Part shown: piece by piece, positions 38,201-40,984 of the stretch | Layout: each line of letters begins with the position of its first letter | How positions within the stretch are numbered: position 1 is the stretch's first letter | Source of the DNA: Lepidostoma basale | Taxonomy: Eukaryota; Arthropoda; Insecta; Trichoptera; Lepidostomatidae | DNA: 64,000 bases | NCBI GenBank assembly: GCA_022606425.2 | Contig: JAHDVF020000676.1 | Coordinates: 558,001 to 622,000, forward strand | Reading direction: 5' to 3' | Translations under genes and position numbers: made by a program | The notes under the pieces: generated by a model | Seen by the model: only the letters and a program-made list of their open reading frames with translations | Database searches by the model: none | Told to the model about the DNA's origin: nothing

Positions 38201-38937
38201 AATAACATTATTTATTATTTTCAATGGCAGATCCTAGCACTTATTTAAAGGTTCAGTTCCTTATAATAATTATTATAATGTATTTTTAATAATAAGGGTT
38301 ATCAATTAGCTCGGGTATACACAGTATAATATATTTTGTTTTTAAATGTATAAAAATACTTGTAGACAAATACTGGATTTTACCCATTGCGGGTTAATCA
38401 TTTTTAAGGATTAATATTACATCTTATCTTAATAGATGGCGCTTGTGTAGATTGACCTAAAAAATGTGAAGTGTTTCTCAACGTAGTAGCATATATACAT
38501 CTTTCAAAAAAAAATTGTCAGACGTGGTGGTCGTAAGAAGGGCGGAATGGGGAATGTTGTTAACATAAAGCGATCGCTTAAACCAATCAATGACAGGTCA
38601 TAAGTCCTGTAAACGCCTCGACCACCATATTATGTTTCCAAAAAACAATTTACATCTTCGTCTCTATTGAGATAAAATTAATCCTTAAAAATATAATATA
38701 TAGTTACACATTTGACAATGTTTATTAAGGCAAAACATATCCTTCCCTTAATGTACAATTTTAATATAAATGAAAACTGACGTTAAAATTTGTACGAGTA
38801 TTAAATTGTTAAAATGTATCTTTAAAAAAGTTATGTATTTATAATTTTATTAACTCACCAGATATGATGAAAAACAGAAGAACGAAGCAGTCAAATATCC
38901 TCAGAATCTCGTTCGGCATCCTCGGCGATCTGACCAT
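2180..38937 (-). CDS. beat: beaten path-family two-Ig-domain protein, whole gene (six coding exons)
   Basis: Joining 38937-38859, 18335-18130, 16590-16455, 6058-5925, 3639-3234 and 2253-2180 gives one open frame of 344 residues, or 338 from the second ATG. All five introns have GT-AG ends and matching phases (1,0,1,0,1). Residues below count from the second ATG. A signal peptide covers about 1-22. Ig domain 1 has Cys46 and Cys113, with the family hallmarks LYSVKWYKGRQEFFRY and CEVSADAPSFHT. Ig domain 2 has Cys160 and Cys278, with ANITWLLNG and ERPQMASVL. The tail (315-338) contains a short hydrophobic run. Possible N-glycosylation sites are NIT, NGT and two NSS. Fly Beat proteins are secreted or membrane-anchored neuronal proteins that bind Side receptors and control axon defasciculation; that role is inferred here from family membership. 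Which beat paralogue this is cannot be decided by eye. Confidence 0.92.
2254..3233 (-). other. intron 5 of the beat-family gene
   Basis: GTAAGT...CAG intron of 980 bases. A plus-strand LINE fragment (2510-2960) fills about half; the rest shows no recognisable feature. Confidence 0.85.
2510..2960 (+). pseudogene. LINE-D-type reverse transcriptase C-terminal fragment
   Basis: Translation gives ILLYGCETWCLGERERKRLE and ...MWTYRRIAHVSWRDHVTNEE, then RIAGRGARWIGHVLRHE. This is the conserved region after the reverse transcriptase domain of many insect LINEs (TYGxExW, then GHVxR). The part upstream of 2610 (…RIHQGKLAFNKKA…) is in another frame, so the copy is broken. It lies antisense inside beat intron 5. 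Confidence 0.75.
3234..3639 (-). CDS. beat: beat-family gene, coding exon 5: rest of Ig domain 2 with a long Ser/Asn/Lys-rich insert
   Basis: The 406-base exon has acceptor TTTTTTCAG|ATAAAC and donor CACAGCC|GTAAGT, and runs from phase 0 to phase 1. It encodes residues 180-314 without a stop. It starts INGTTLEHIS, continues through a polar stretch (about 187-250) rich in Ser, Asn, Lys and Gly, and returns to the Ig fold at SLVLEVQRESLQQGALKLTC and ERPQMASVL. The latter matches the fly Beat DRPQ.AP.LES motif. The spacing from Cys160 to Cys278 is 118 residues, longer than the usual 65-75, so about 45-50 residues appear to be inserted. Possible N-glycosylation sites are NGT, NSS and NSS. Confidence 0.9.
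3695..3795 (+). mobile_element. SINE-S1 3' fragment
   Basis: Shares GCTACCTATCACATGTCA...GTAATTGGGTTCAAA with the full SINE-S1 at 24029-24262. The tRNA-like head is missing. Confidence 0.6.
4008..4135 (-). mobile_element. LINE-A 3' end fragment
   Basis: TAACTAACTAAATAACCATTACGCCG followed by the complement of the LINE-A C-terminal coding end (…REVCQDR..WRSI). The tail repeat marks the 3' end, and the copy is truncated after about 120 bases. Confidence 0.75.
4716..5035. repeat. FB1 foldback interrupted by a SINE-S1
   Basis: The left arm (4716-4767, CTGTTTTCTAGAAGTTTTAT then ATGACATGTTTCGCC) and the right arm (4973-5035, CTTCTAGAAAACGAACG...) belong to one FB1 copy. The intervening 205 bases are a minus-strand SINE-S1. 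Confidence 0.75.
4768..4972 (-). mobile_element. SINE-S1 inserted in FB1
   Basis: Minus-strand copy. The tRNA-like head with B-box-like GGTCCCGAGTTCCATTCC lies at the right, followed by the body word TGTGATTATCACA and a GTAGAATTC-like stretch. It splits the surrounding FB1 element and is therefore younger than that element. Confidence 0.75.
5138..5332. repeat. foldback repeat
   Basis: TTATTAACTGTTTAAATAAA at the left and TTTATTTAAACAGTTAATAA at the right are inverted, and the similarity continues inward through TTATAAATATC. The centre holds a degenerate CTAACCGGTGTGAGCCTCG... related to 1620-1797. Confidence 0.75.
5459..5592 (+). repeat. piggyBac-like terminal repeat copy (TTAACCCTCCC...)
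   Basis: About 130 bases are almost identical to 61857-61990. Both copies begin at TTAA followed by CCCTCCCTTCCCTATGATGG. TTAA is the target of piggyBac elements, whose ends often start CCC. I could not find the opposite end, so the class is only suggested. Confidence 0.6.
5925..6058 (-). CDS. beat: beat-family gene, coding exon 4: start of Ig domain 2
   Basis: The 134-base exon has acceptor TATTTTCAG|ATTTAC and donor CGTGTG|GTTAGT, and runs from phase 1 to phase 0. It encodes residues 135-179: DLPLGPPSLVAERPRVAPGE, then LLRAQCSAPAAHPPANITW and LLNGRV. The first cysteine of Ig domain 2 (Cys160), an N-glycosylation motif NIT and the core Trp are visible. In fly Beat proteins the same place reads roughly LP...P.I.G..P.Y..GD...C.....P.A.LTW.ING. 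A palindromic foldback repeat begins about 60 bases upstream of the acceptor (6115-6275), so the branch point must lie in a very short unique stretch. Confidence 0.92.
6115..6275. repeat. foldback repeat next to exon 4
   Basis: CTGGACCGACGCGACGTTTA...TCGTTGAGTCTCCATCTT is mirrored by AAGATGGAGACTGCAACGA...AAAACGTCGGTCCAG. Its centre carries CTGAAGATGGAGA...TCTCCAAAAC. Its right-to-left end lies about 60 bases from the exon 4 acceptor. Confidence 0.8.
6640..6850 (-). mobile_element. LINE-B fragment
   Basis: Carries the LINE-B C-terminal region (…GTAGAGCAATATC, ACCGGCATAACCATTGGCAG, GAGATAAAACAATCTATGG) as in the copies at 1, 37105 and 48140. Confidence 0.6.
7080..7280 (+). repeat. FB2 foldback copy
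   Basis: Contains CCTGATGATGCTAACACAGG followed by TTGGCGAAAATGCC and GTGCGACA, then the family 3' segment AAATTGTGATACGTA...AACAGCGTTTTAAA. Related copies: 11640-11965, 15095-15240, 28415-28510, 30115-30215. Confidence 0.7.
7478..7935 (-). mobile_element. LINE-A 3' end, 5'-truncated
   Basis: Starts ACTAACTAACTAACTAACCA (complement of the GTTA-repeat tail). Read minus, it encodes MRSLRQMCGYSVYDRVSNEN...MKGSLRWFGHMERMNEERMV...RGRPRKTWHHQINQ, the C-terminus of the LINE-A protein. It forms an inverted pair with 8085-8650. Confidence 0.88.
8085..8650 (+). mobile_element. LINE-A 3' end, 5'-truncated
   Basis: Encodes, with stops and a frameshift, VVIANKNLSKKS..MAVHNGVLLPTL...GHMERMNEERMVKK and ends GTGTAATGGTTAGTTAGTTA. 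It is the same subfamily as the minus copy at 7478-7935 (shared YSVYDxVSNENIRSECGAND), separated from it by about 150 bases. Confidence 0.88.
8757..9277 (+). pseudogene. LINE-A 3' end with an open C-terminal frame
   Basis: A 164-codon open frame from 8761 to 9255 encodes MAVHNGVLVPTLMYGSEAWS..., GSLRWFGHMERMDESRMVKK, SRGRPRKTWHDQINQ and the end YPSGEMA, followed by GTGATGGTTAGTTAGTTAG. This is the terminal third of the LINE-A protein. It has no reverse transcriptase motifs, so it cannot act alone. The frame is better preserved than in most neighbours, which suggests a fairly recent insertion. Confidence 0.88.
9290..9660. other. unassigned, partly GC-rich intronic stretch
   Basis: No ORF or repeat recognised. 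GC-rich words (GGCGCCATCTCGG, GGGGGGCGCGCGGGTGCGGGG near 9508-9530) stand out against the AT-rich surroundings. Confidence 0.4.
9668..10280 (+). pseudogene. LINE-B (jockey-like) C-terminal fragment
   Basis: An open frame at 9734-10147 (137 codons) encodes ERVQKKILRFLYLRERGYYP, FLLGMLSYQSLERKRNIHLG, LFYLPHCRTNLPMVMLVGRA and LLNRVASEVDIF. The ERVQKKFLRF...YPFLYPT..LLGMLGYDSLE..R pattern is the end of jockey-clade reverse transcriptase proteins. It is followed by an AT-rich 3' UTR and the tail AATGAAATGAAATGAAA. The copy is strongly 5'-truncated. It is the longest LINE-B coding piece here and identifies the shorter copies. Confidence 0.8.
10420..10865. repeat. FB1 foldback interrupted by a LINE 3' UTR
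   Basis: Arms at 10420-10560 and 10795-10865 are FB1 (TTACGAATGAAAACTTCTGC...; ...TAAAACTTCTAAAAAATACG). The insert at 10555-10795 matches 23855-24028 plus 24262-24300 (CTTCAATCTCGTTTCACACT, then TAATAAATAAATAAATAAAT). Confidence 0.7.
11338..11441 (+). mobile_element. LINE-A 3' tip
   Basis: GAGGAAGCGAGAGAAATAGA...GACGGCGTGATGGTTAGTTAG. Only the last 100 bases of the element. Confidence 0.75.
11640..11965. repeat. FB2-related foldback pair
   Basis: Left part: ACCAACCGATTTCGCTCCCG...CCTGACGAAGCCCGGCAAGG. Right part (minus): CCTGATAAAGCCAACATCGG followed by GGCGAAACAGCTGTCGCGAC. Two related palindromic units lie side by side. Confidence 0.6.
12298..12784. repeat. tandem duplication of a 240-base unit
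   Basis: 12298-12535 and 12539-12784 are direct copies. Each runs GGTTAAATAAAAACTAGATC ... AACGAACCATCACGT (a LINE-A end, minus) ... CTGACATATCTC ... GATAGCGGCCATATTGTTGA ... TGACTGTCATTTATTCAGTC. They differ by scattered substitutions, so the duplication is not recent. Confidence 0.85.
12678..12925. repeat. dispersed repeat, inverted copy at 63122-63345
   Basis: ACTTTGACAGTTGATAG...GCGTGTTCTGTTCGGGCAAA...CGCCCATTTTACGGTCGCCA...GTCCTACCGAGAG is found in reverse orientation at 63122-63345. Class unknown. Confidence 0.8.
13274..13677 (+). pseudogene. LINE-A 3' end
   Basis: Encodes CDKSVYDRVTNASTRIRSEC...MRKGSLRWFGHMERMSEDRM-type sequence, NRERPRKTWHDQINQ and RACMTRCMKAEESREVC, then a stop and the tail GATGGTTAGTTAGTTAG. 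5'-truncated. Confidence 0.85.
13690..14870. other. intronic stretch, mostly unassigned
   Basis: A LINE-B tail is present at 13905-13985 (AATTGATTTGATTTTGATC) and an FB1 arm at 14765-14850. Around 14090-14400 a mixed-composition unique stretch shows no repeat hallmark and no ORF with family signal. Confidence 0.5.
14875..15000 (-). mobile_element. LINE-A 3' tip
   Basis: CACTAACTAACACAACAATC then CGGTAGGCAGAGAAGATTGA, the complement of the LINE-A end. Confidence 0.7.
15095..15240 (+). repeat. FB2 copy
   Basis: CCGATGATGCCAATATAGG followed by TTGGCGAAACACCTGTCGCG, then AAATTGTGATACGTA...AACAGTGTTTTAAATTAAAA. Confidence 0.7.
15240..15895 (-). pseudogene. LINE-C reverse transcriptase C-terminal part
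   Basis: Read minus, it encodes DLTISIEKTKCMTFSKTPKT, EQFRTFKYLGIDLVG, then MRIYKACVRPIITYGVEARA and TLRTIADKTLRDRVRNTRIR, DICEVEDIIRWSR, and a GRP..RW end before an A/G-rich AAGAAGAAGAAAAAG tail. This is the post-domain region of an RTE-like LINE. Frameshifts break it into three frames. Confidence 0.8.
15955..16315. mobile_element. MITE-M1 copy
   Basis: Carries GACATCTCCAGGCGT, TAGATGACGCTAGTGTAGA, AAGGGCGGAATGAGGAATGT, CCAACCAATGACAGGTC and the terminal TCTTCGTCTCTATTGAGATA. One arm is complete and the other is lost or diverged. It lies 140 bases from exon 3. Confidence 0.75.
16455..16590 (-). CDS. beat: beat-family gene, coding exon 3: second half of Ig domain 1
   Basis: The 136-base exon runs from phase 0 to phase 1. 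Its acceptor is CTTTTCAG|GTAAGC and its donor GTTGTCG|GTGAGT. It encodes residues 90-134: VSRSGPASVVLRSLSPSLSG, then YRCEVSADAPSFHTVMKTSY and MHVV. The cysteine in YRCEV (Cys113) pairs with Cys46, and the Y-x-C with the following SADAPSF is the usual end of a Beat first Ig domain. The first six bases of the exon, GTAAGC, resemble a donor, but the reading frame and family content leave no doubt that this is the acceptor side. Confidence 0.94.
16655..16795 (-). mobile_element. SINE-S2 copy
   Basis: Minus strand starts GAACCGGGTGGTGGTCTAGG with an A-box-like region, then GGGTTCAGGCCTGGACACGA as B-box, and the body TAATAATGAGCTATTTTCTG. Shared with 40490-40640 and 19596-19725. The tRNA-like head with a conserved non-tRNA body marks a SINE rather than a tRNA gene. 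Confidence 0.75.
16845..17370 (-). pseudogene. LINE-A, decayed copy
   Basis: Scattered matches to the LINE-A protein end on the minus strand (complements of …RACM..CM, GRPRKT.., GSAWNWQF-like, and further up the AGNKVN and FVYLGSMFT regions) with many stops and gaps. An older insertion. Confidence 0.7.
17640..17765 (-). mobile_element. LINE-B fragment
   Basis: GCATTACCAGAGGCAGGTTG...GATAAAACAATCTATG...GCTGTCGAAGATATC as in the other LINE-B copies. Confidence 0.6.
17824..18060. mobile_element. MITE with 60-base terminal inverted repeats
   Basis: TAGCGGTACTCCCATAGAAG...CGTAAGAAAATTTTGAATCA at the left is mirrored by TTTTGATTCAAAATTTCTTA...CTTCTATGGGAGTACCGTCA at the right. About 115 bases lie between the arms. 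No coding capacity; superfamily not determined. Confidence 0.85.
18130..18335 (-). CDS. beat: beat-family gene, coding exon 2: first half of Ig domain 1
   Basis: The 206-base exon has acceptor TTTTAAG|GCGCTG and donor GTGGAC|GTGAGT, and runs from phase 1 to phase 0. It encodes residues 21-89, including LRDVRVSVPEAAAAG, the first disulfide cysteine in SLHCRYD (Cys46), and the diagnostic Beat segment DALYSVKWYKGRQEFFRYIP, ending PLPGVDVD. The tryptophan after the cysteine is the core Trp of the Ig fold. The run of alanines is coded by GCG/GCC codons in a locally GC-rich exon, in contrast to the AT-rich introns on both sides. This segment is the strongest evidence for the Beat family. Confidence 0.95.
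18530..18690 (-). mobile_element. LINE-D-type 3' fragment
   Basis: On the minus strand, GATGACATCAAGAGAGTGGC followed by AGGAGGTCAATGG and GAGACCTATG matches the end of the element at 32655-32825 (DDI.RVAGG.W...REAYV). Confidence 0.65.
19142..19465. mobile_element. MITE-M1 copy, both ends
   Basis: TATCTCAATAGAGACGAAGA at the left and TCTTCGTCTCTATTGAGATA at the right. The interior holds GACTTATGACCTGTCATTGG, AACATTCCCCATTCCGCCC and CACTAGCGCCATCTATC. The right arm is shortened. Confidence 0.85.
19596..19725 (+). mobile_element. SINE-S2 copy
   Basis: TGTCTAGCGGACAGAATG...TTCTGTTCAAACCCGGTCTC then AAAATAATGATCTATTATTT, the SINE-S2 head and body. Confidence 0.65.
19801..20104. mobile_element. 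non-autonomous hAT element with perfect 8-bp target duplication
   Basis: Begins CAGTGATCCCCAACCTTTTT and ends GGGTTGGGGACCACTG, inverted ends typical of hAT elements. It is flanked on both sides by CCTTATAC (19793-19800 and 20105-20112). The 304-base element is AT-rich inside and has no transposase. Confidence 0.93.
20222..21677 (-). pseudogene. LINE-A, longest copy: reverse transcriptase to 3' end, 13-bp target duplication
   Basis: A 480-codon open frame (21684-20242, minus) encodes a non-LTR reverse transcriptase lacking its N-terminus. It shows LDWRRAVIMPLYKGKG, then FVDLQKAYDRV at about 105-115, KGVKQGCVMSP at 162-172 and the catalytic YADD at 205-208. The C-terminal region is GHMERMDGERMVKK and SRGRPRKTWHDQINQ. 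There is no endonuclease domain, so this is a 5'-truncated, inactive copy. ATTCCAAAATATA flanks both sides (20209-20221 and 21678-21690). The tail here is a GTT repeat, unlike the GTTA of other copies. The unbroken frame and perfect duplication point to a recent insertion. The exact LINE clade is not assigned. Confidence 0.93.
21803..22006 (-). pseudogene. hAT transposase C-terminal remnant
   Basis: Read minus, it encodes ...YLCEMNLVKC..., TSMTDESSWSFVLLKVTEYE and PDIKNLSSNVQHQKSH. The pattern YLCE..FS.M..IK...R..LTDEHL...L.L..T.Y.PDI..L.....Q.SH closes ZBED5/FAM200-like hAT transposases. The catalytic N-terminal part is missing. Lies inside 20122-23260. Confidence 0.6.
22612..22790. repeat. 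dispersed repeat, inverted copy at 63372-63552
   Basis: TAACATAAATTAAATAAACA, AGTCCGGATCGTCCATG, TGTGCACCATCTAAAAAGAA and ATTTTGTGTTAAATTA recur in inverted order at 63372-63552. It also shows an internal direct repeat (ACGGNGGATNCGTGNAACAT twice). Class unknown. Confidence 0.8.
22981..23051 (+). mobile_element. LINE-A 3' tip
   Basis: ACAGTCCATTCTTTCTGCCT...GGCGTGATGGTTAGTTAG followed by more GTTA units. Confidence 0.75.
23855..24300 (+). mobile_element. LINE 3' UTR repeat interrupted by SINE-S1
   Basis: 23855-24028 and 24262-24300 together match 10555-10795 (…TTAACTTCAATCTCGTTTCA..., ending in AATAAATAAATA). The SINE-S1 at 24029-24262 sits in the TATATATA stretch. Confidence 0.7.
24029..24262 (+). 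mobile_element. SINE-S1, best copy
   Basis: tRNA-like head with A-box region TGGCAGAATGGTAAGAGCTC and B-box GGTTCGATTCCCGGCGATGG. The conserved body is GTGTGATTGTCACACTGTCT, GGTCTGGTGTAAAATTC, GGCTACCTATCACATGTCAT. Other copies: 4768, 48593, 49905, 52185, 53905, 59844. The body after the head, repeated at each locus, shows that this is a SINE transcribed by Pol III and not a tRNA gene. Confidence 0.88.
25370..25470 (+). pseudogene. LINE-D fragment (plus strand)
   Basis: Encodes GNMSYIKKKRKIPINLKRKV followed by YEACVLP, the KxKDIPMNLKRKVFETCILPVLTYG region of LINE-D. It breaks off directly against the opposing LINE-D at 25470. Confidence 0.65.
25470..27200 (-). pseudogene. LINE-D (RTE-like) reverse transcriptase, frameshifted
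   Basis: Three minus-strand frames read in order: 27199-26948 (linker region with ...FYSELYRS), 26939-26706 (EDQVTSDMFKLGGEEIIEAV, IPEKWRNAEVILL) and 26701-25490 (403 codons). The last shows EQAGFRKGFGTTDHIQTL, FIDYKKAFDSV, KRGVRQGDTISPKLF, the catalytic RFADDIVLISDD and the C-terminal GRPQKRWADDI and YIQQW. These are the hallmark motifs of RTE-type LINE reverse transcriptases. The frames are broken at about 26705 and 26945, and no endonuclease domain is present, so the copy is dead. Confidence 0.9.
27200..27545 (+). pseudogene. LINE-D-like C-terminal fragment (plus strand)
   Basis: Encodes EKLRVTQKSMERAMLGISLR, RDRVRND, then GRPQIRWKDDLSRHVGITWM and EAFVQEWMG. It abuts the minus-strand LINE-D 5' end at 27200. 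A similar minus fragment lies at 59580-59760. Confidence 0.8.
27660..27955 (+). pseudogene. LINE-C 3' fragment
   Basis: DDIMRWSRQRKREWYGHDQR-like coding, then GRTL-type sequence, GGAGAACAGACCACATTGG and an AAGAAGAAAG tail. Same end as 15240-15895 and 45270-45545. Confidence 0.75.
28300..28395 (-). mobile_element. LINE-C fragment
   Basis: GGTTATGACCGTACTAGTCC...ATAATATCCTCAACCTCACA, the complement of the LINE-C EVEDIIRWSR region. Confidence 0.65.
28415..28510 (-). repeat. FB2 copy
   Basis: On the minus strand CCTGATGATGCCAATATTTG, TTGGTGAAATAGATGTCGCG, next to the AAACACTGTT segment of the family. Confidence 0.7.
28708..28985. mobile_element. MITE-M1 half copy
   Basis: TATCTCAATAGAGACGAATA, GACTTATGACCTGTCATTGG, TAAGCGCACGCTTTATG, AACATTCCCCATTTCACC. 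Single arm with the outer flank GGGTTATTAATTAATGATTT. Confidence 0.75.
28990..29495. mobile_element. TIR element of about 500 bases with TTTCGGAG/CTGAAGATGG arms
   Basis: TTTAATATCAACATGTTTCG...CATCTTCAGGTGTAAATATA at the left is mirrored by TATATTTACACCTGAAGATG...CCGAAAAATGTTGTGATATT at the right. The 350-base centre (29061-29417) has no recognised homology. Confidence 0.75.
29581..30000. mobile_element. MITE-M1, complete palindromic copy
   Basis: The left arm ATCTCAATAGAGACGAAGAT...GACTTATGACCTGTCATT and the right arm ATGACAGGTCATAAGTCCTG...CTCTATTGAGATACAATTAA are inverted copies for about 100 bases. The centre holds the CTACACTAGCGCTATCTATT segment. No ORF, so non-autonomous. Confidence 0.9.
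30115..30215 (+). repeat. FB2 copy
   Basis: CGATGATCTCAACAAAGGTT then GGCGAACAACTG, AAATTGTGATACCGTA, AACAGTGTTTCAAATTT. Confidence 0.65.
30775..31435. mobile_element. MITE-M1, 660-base near-perfect palindrome
   Basis: Arms 30775-31085 and 31120-31435 are inverted almost throughout: AGAGACGAAGATGCAAATTG at the left and CAATTTGCATCTTCGTCTCT at the right. Inside, TTACATGTCAGTTTCAATGC, GCGCCATCTATGAAGATTTG and ATACTAACGCCATCTATGAA are mirrored. Only about 35 bases separate the arms. Confidence 0.92.
31632..32107 (-). mobile_element. deleted Tc1/mariner-type element with DUF4817-like remnant
   Basis: Ends GGGTGTTTTTTAGAGGT and ACCTCTAAAAAAACACCC are inverted and flanked by TA. Read minus, 32015-31707 encodes LTSEQCLQFVQIYFKNHGLV followed by RSFYGRHNRSSEQVIRKTMD, the helix-turn-helix pattern of DUF4817 proteins found at the start of certain insect transposases. 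There is no catalytic part, so it is a deletion derivative. Confidence 0.75.
32480..32655 (+). mobile_element. LINE-A internal fragment
   Basis: Encodes RMVKKLYTTSVSRKRS-like sequence, RGW.RKTCHDQNN, CMLRCMN.EEARE, then breaks into the LINE-D-type end at 32655. Confidence 0.7.
32655..32825 (+). mobile_element. LINE-D-type 3' end with GAT-repeat tail
   Basis: Encodes GRPQTRWCDDIERVAGGQW-like sequence and R.LWKSREAYVQHWT, ending AAGGGCCGATGATGATGATG. The trinucleotide tail marks the 3' end. Confidence 0.75.
33001..33028 (+). repeat. GT-repeat microsatellite
   Basis: CCGTGTGAGTGTGTGTGTGTG, one interruption. Confidence 0.85.
33385..33535 (-). mobile_element. LINE-B fragment
   Basis: GATCGATCTCCAAAACAATC, CATCACCAGAGGCAGATTGA, GCTGTCGAAGATATCC as in the other LINE-B copies; the tail is missing. 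Confidence 0.65.
33595..33800 (+). mobile_element. LINE-D-type 3' fragment
   Basis: GRPQIRWRYDVPRNPE-like coding, then METAYVQ.WRSIGF. Several stops. Confidence 0.65.
33895..34030. repeat. FB1 foldback copy
   Basis: GGAAATGACATGTTTCGCCT and its complement AGGCAAAACATGTCGTTTCC face each other over a short loop. Confidence 0.8.
34531..34727 (+). repeat. tandem duplication, unit about 110 bases
   Basis: ACTCTCTAAATTAAATTGAA...TTTTTAACGATTT occurs twice in direct order (34531-34622 and 34641-34727). Confidence 0.85.
36545..36665. repeat. FB1 partial copy
   Basis: ATTGATACGAATGAAAACGT, CTGTTTTCTAGAAGTTTTAC, GGGAATGACG. One arm only; a second FB1 arm (AAACTTCTAGGAATCAGACG) is at 37445-37520. Confidence 0.65.
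37105..37400 (-). mobile_element. LINE-B 3' end
   Basis: AATCAAATCAAATCAAATCA (tail complement), CATTACAAAC, GGCATCTATTGAGTACAGG, then the C-terminal coding end. 5'-truncated. Confidence 0.8.
38350..38695. mobile_element. MITE-M1 copy, one arm complete
   Basis: GATGGCGCTTGTGTAGATTG, AAGGGCGGAATGGGGAATGT, AATGACAGGTCATAAGTCCT, TCTTCGTCTCTATTGAGATA. Outer flank TACCCATTGCGGGTTAATCA. It ends 165 bases from exon 1. Confidence 0.8.
38859..38937 (-). CDS. beat: beat-family gene, coding exon 1: signal peptide
   Basis: This exon encodes the N-terminus and signal peptide. Two in-frame ATGs lie 18 bases apart, at 38937 and 38919, and an in-frame TGA lies just upstream of the first, so the protein starts at one of them. 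The first has G at -3 and G at +4; the second has A at -3. The longer form reads MVRSPRMPNEILRIFD and then the hydrophobic core CFVLLFFIIS. The exon ends in phase 1 at TCTG|GTGAGT. The leftover G joins the GC of exon 2 to make the glycine of GAGGLRDV. A basic n-region, a leucine/phenylalanine core and small residues after it make a typical secretion signal. The exon is separated from exon 2 by 20.5 kb, and is assigned because of its phase match and its correct content. Confidence 0.85.
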
Positions 38938-39110
38938 CGCTCTTCATACGCCACGGTCCGACCCCCTTTTCCTGGCCAAATCACCAATTATAGCTGTCAT
39001 AGTCTTTATGAAGCGCGCCCCCTACCCGACGCCCCCACCCCGCCCCTTCTCCGCGGCAGTCACCCTAGTCTGTGTTACGCGTCATTTCACTAATTGATCG
39101 AATTACGTTT
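38938..39110 (-). promoter_or_regulatory. GC-rich 5' flank or 5' UTR of the beat-family gene
   Basis: Upstream of the start codons on the minus strand there is a GC-rich stretch in otherwise AT-rich DNA. It contains a GC-box-like GGGGCGGGG (about 39038-39046) and AT-rich TATA-like words (CATAAAG near 39005, TATAATTG near 38990). There is a short upstream out-of-frame ATG and an in-frame stop before the first start. This is the expected place for the 5' UTR and possibly a promoter, but no transcription start can be fixed from sequence alone. Confidence 0.4.
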
Positions 39111-39353
39111 GTACGATTCCGATTTTCCCCTTTTTTATTGGTTTTGTCGCAATTTTTGCTGCCAGCTACCGCCTCGCCATTAATTAAATACCTTCTGACA
39201 ATTTCAAGGCAAATTAAATATTTATATTCATCCCTTAATTTCAGATTAGATAAAGCGCAGAATATGTTTTAATAATTATTTATAGAACAGTGAATAAACA
39301 GGGTGTGTTGAAAGTGTGCAATTTTAAACGAAATCCTCAATACAAAATCCAAA

Positions 39354-39958
39354 ATGACTAACTAACTAACTATCTAACCATCACTCCGTCTCCCCGAAGG
39401 GGTAAGCACTAATAATGGACCACACTTTTCTTTCCTGGCATATTTCTCTCGCTTCCTCAACACTCATACATGGTGTCATGCACGCGCGTCGTATTCTCTG
39501 ACTCCTCACGTGGCCGACATTCAATATTTGATTAATTTGATCGTGACACGTTTTCCTCGGTCTTCCTCTATTTCTGGTTCCATTTACATCGTTAACATAT
39601 ACTTTTTTACTATCCTTTCTTCATTCATTCTTTCCATATGTCCAAACCATCTTAATGATCCTTTCATTATTTTGTTCATAACAAATATATTCATTCGACA
39701 CCCTATCATACACAGAGTATCCACACGTTCGTCTAAGAGATCTAATTTATTATGCATTTATTCTACTTTCATACTTCTTTTGCCAGTTCCATGTTTCGCT
39801 TCCAAACATAAGGGTCGGTAGAAGAACACCATTGTGCACTGCCATTCTAGCTTTTTTGGATAGGTTTTTGTTTGCGATGACAACTTTAAGTGCACCATTC
39901 ACTTTGTTGCCTGCCCCAACCCTTCTTTCAATATCTCTCTCAACTCGCCTTTCTTGAT
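39354..39958 (-). pseudogene. LINE-A 3' end
   Basis: ACTAACTAACTAACTATC tail complement, then the complement of the C-terminal coding region up to the AGNKVNGALKVVIANKNLSK and ERDI region. Frameshifted; same subfamily as 7478-7935. Confidence 0.85.
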
Positions 39959-39984
39959 ATTTTATCCAAATAATATTGTTATAA

Positions 39985-40372
39985 ACTAACTAACTTACTA
40001 ACCATCACGCCTTCTCCCGGAGAGGTAGGCAGAAAGAATGATCCGCCATACTGGTCTGTCTTGTTATACTTCTCTGGATTCCTCTAGATTCATTCATAGT
40101 GTCATGCACTAGCGTCGATTTCTCTGACTCCTAACGTAACTGAAATTTAATATTTGATTGATTTGATCGTGCCACGTTTTCCAAGGCCTTCCTCTTTTCT
40201 AACTCCGTTTACATCGTTTACCTTCTTCACCATTCTGTCTTCATTTATTTTTTTCATGTGTCCAAACAATCTTACTGTTTCCTTTTTAATAATATCATTT
40301 CACACTTTCATTCGTACCGGATTCACTCCTTATATTTGCATTTGGCACTCTATCATTACAGATATATTTGAA
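39985..40372 (-). pseudogene. LINE-A 3' end
   Basis: AACTAACTAACTTACTAACC tail complement followed by the complement of the C-terminal region; coding decayed. Lies tandem to 39354-39958. Confidence 0.8.
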
Positions 40373-40489
40373 ATACTGTTATTATTTTGGAGAAGATTAT
40401 ATTATATAATACATCGGATTGAAGTATCGAACTGGTAAAATATGGAAATAATGAAATTTGAAAACCGTATGTGACATCAGCGTAGATCG

Positions 40490-40640
40490 GGTTATAGTCT
40501 AGGAGACAGAATGCTTGTCTCCTGTTCCAGGAGACTTCAAGTTTAGACACGACCAGACTCCTACTTCATAATAATGAGCTATTTTCTGCTCACATTGGAG
40601 ATTGTAATCCTTGCCGTTATCATTTAAAACAAAGATTAAT
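40490..40640 (+). mobile_element. SINE-S2 copy
   Basis: GTCTAGGAGACAGAATGCTT head, ACTTCAAGTTTAGACACGAC degenerate B-box area, TAATAATGAGCTATTTTCTG body. Confidence 0.7.
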
Positions 40641-40984
40641 AGCCTTATGAAATAAAAATGGAAATGATTTACACACACGGAAATAATAAATATTGAATTT
40701 TGAAGAAAATATACGTTTTTCAAGTGAATTGAGCAAGAAATTGTTGAAAACATGATAGGAACAAATAAATCAAATATGAAAAATTTATCAATTCAGTTGT
40801 CGAAAACTCGACGTGCAGTTTTGACTCGCGTATGAATGTAGAAAAATATGTCACTGTAGAAGAATCCATCCTTATTGGTCAGTGGGAAAGAGTGAGATAG
40901 TGTTATATAATTACTATTTACTCATTGTACATAAATGCAAACACTTATTTGTTTTGTTTTTACATAATTTATTTGTAAGTGACA

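Larger units (their letters stand above)
18336..38858 (-). other. intron 1 of the beat-family gene (20.5 kb)
   Basis: GTGAGT...AAG intron carrying two hAT elements, a nested LINE-A, LINE-D and LINE-C pieces, SINEs and five MITE-M1 copies (listed separately). Long AT-rich stretches without a recognisable feature are 18780-19130, 21700-22600 (apart from a transposase remnant), 23060-23850, 24300-25370, 30220-30770, 34030-36540 and 37520-38340. Confidence 0.8.
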
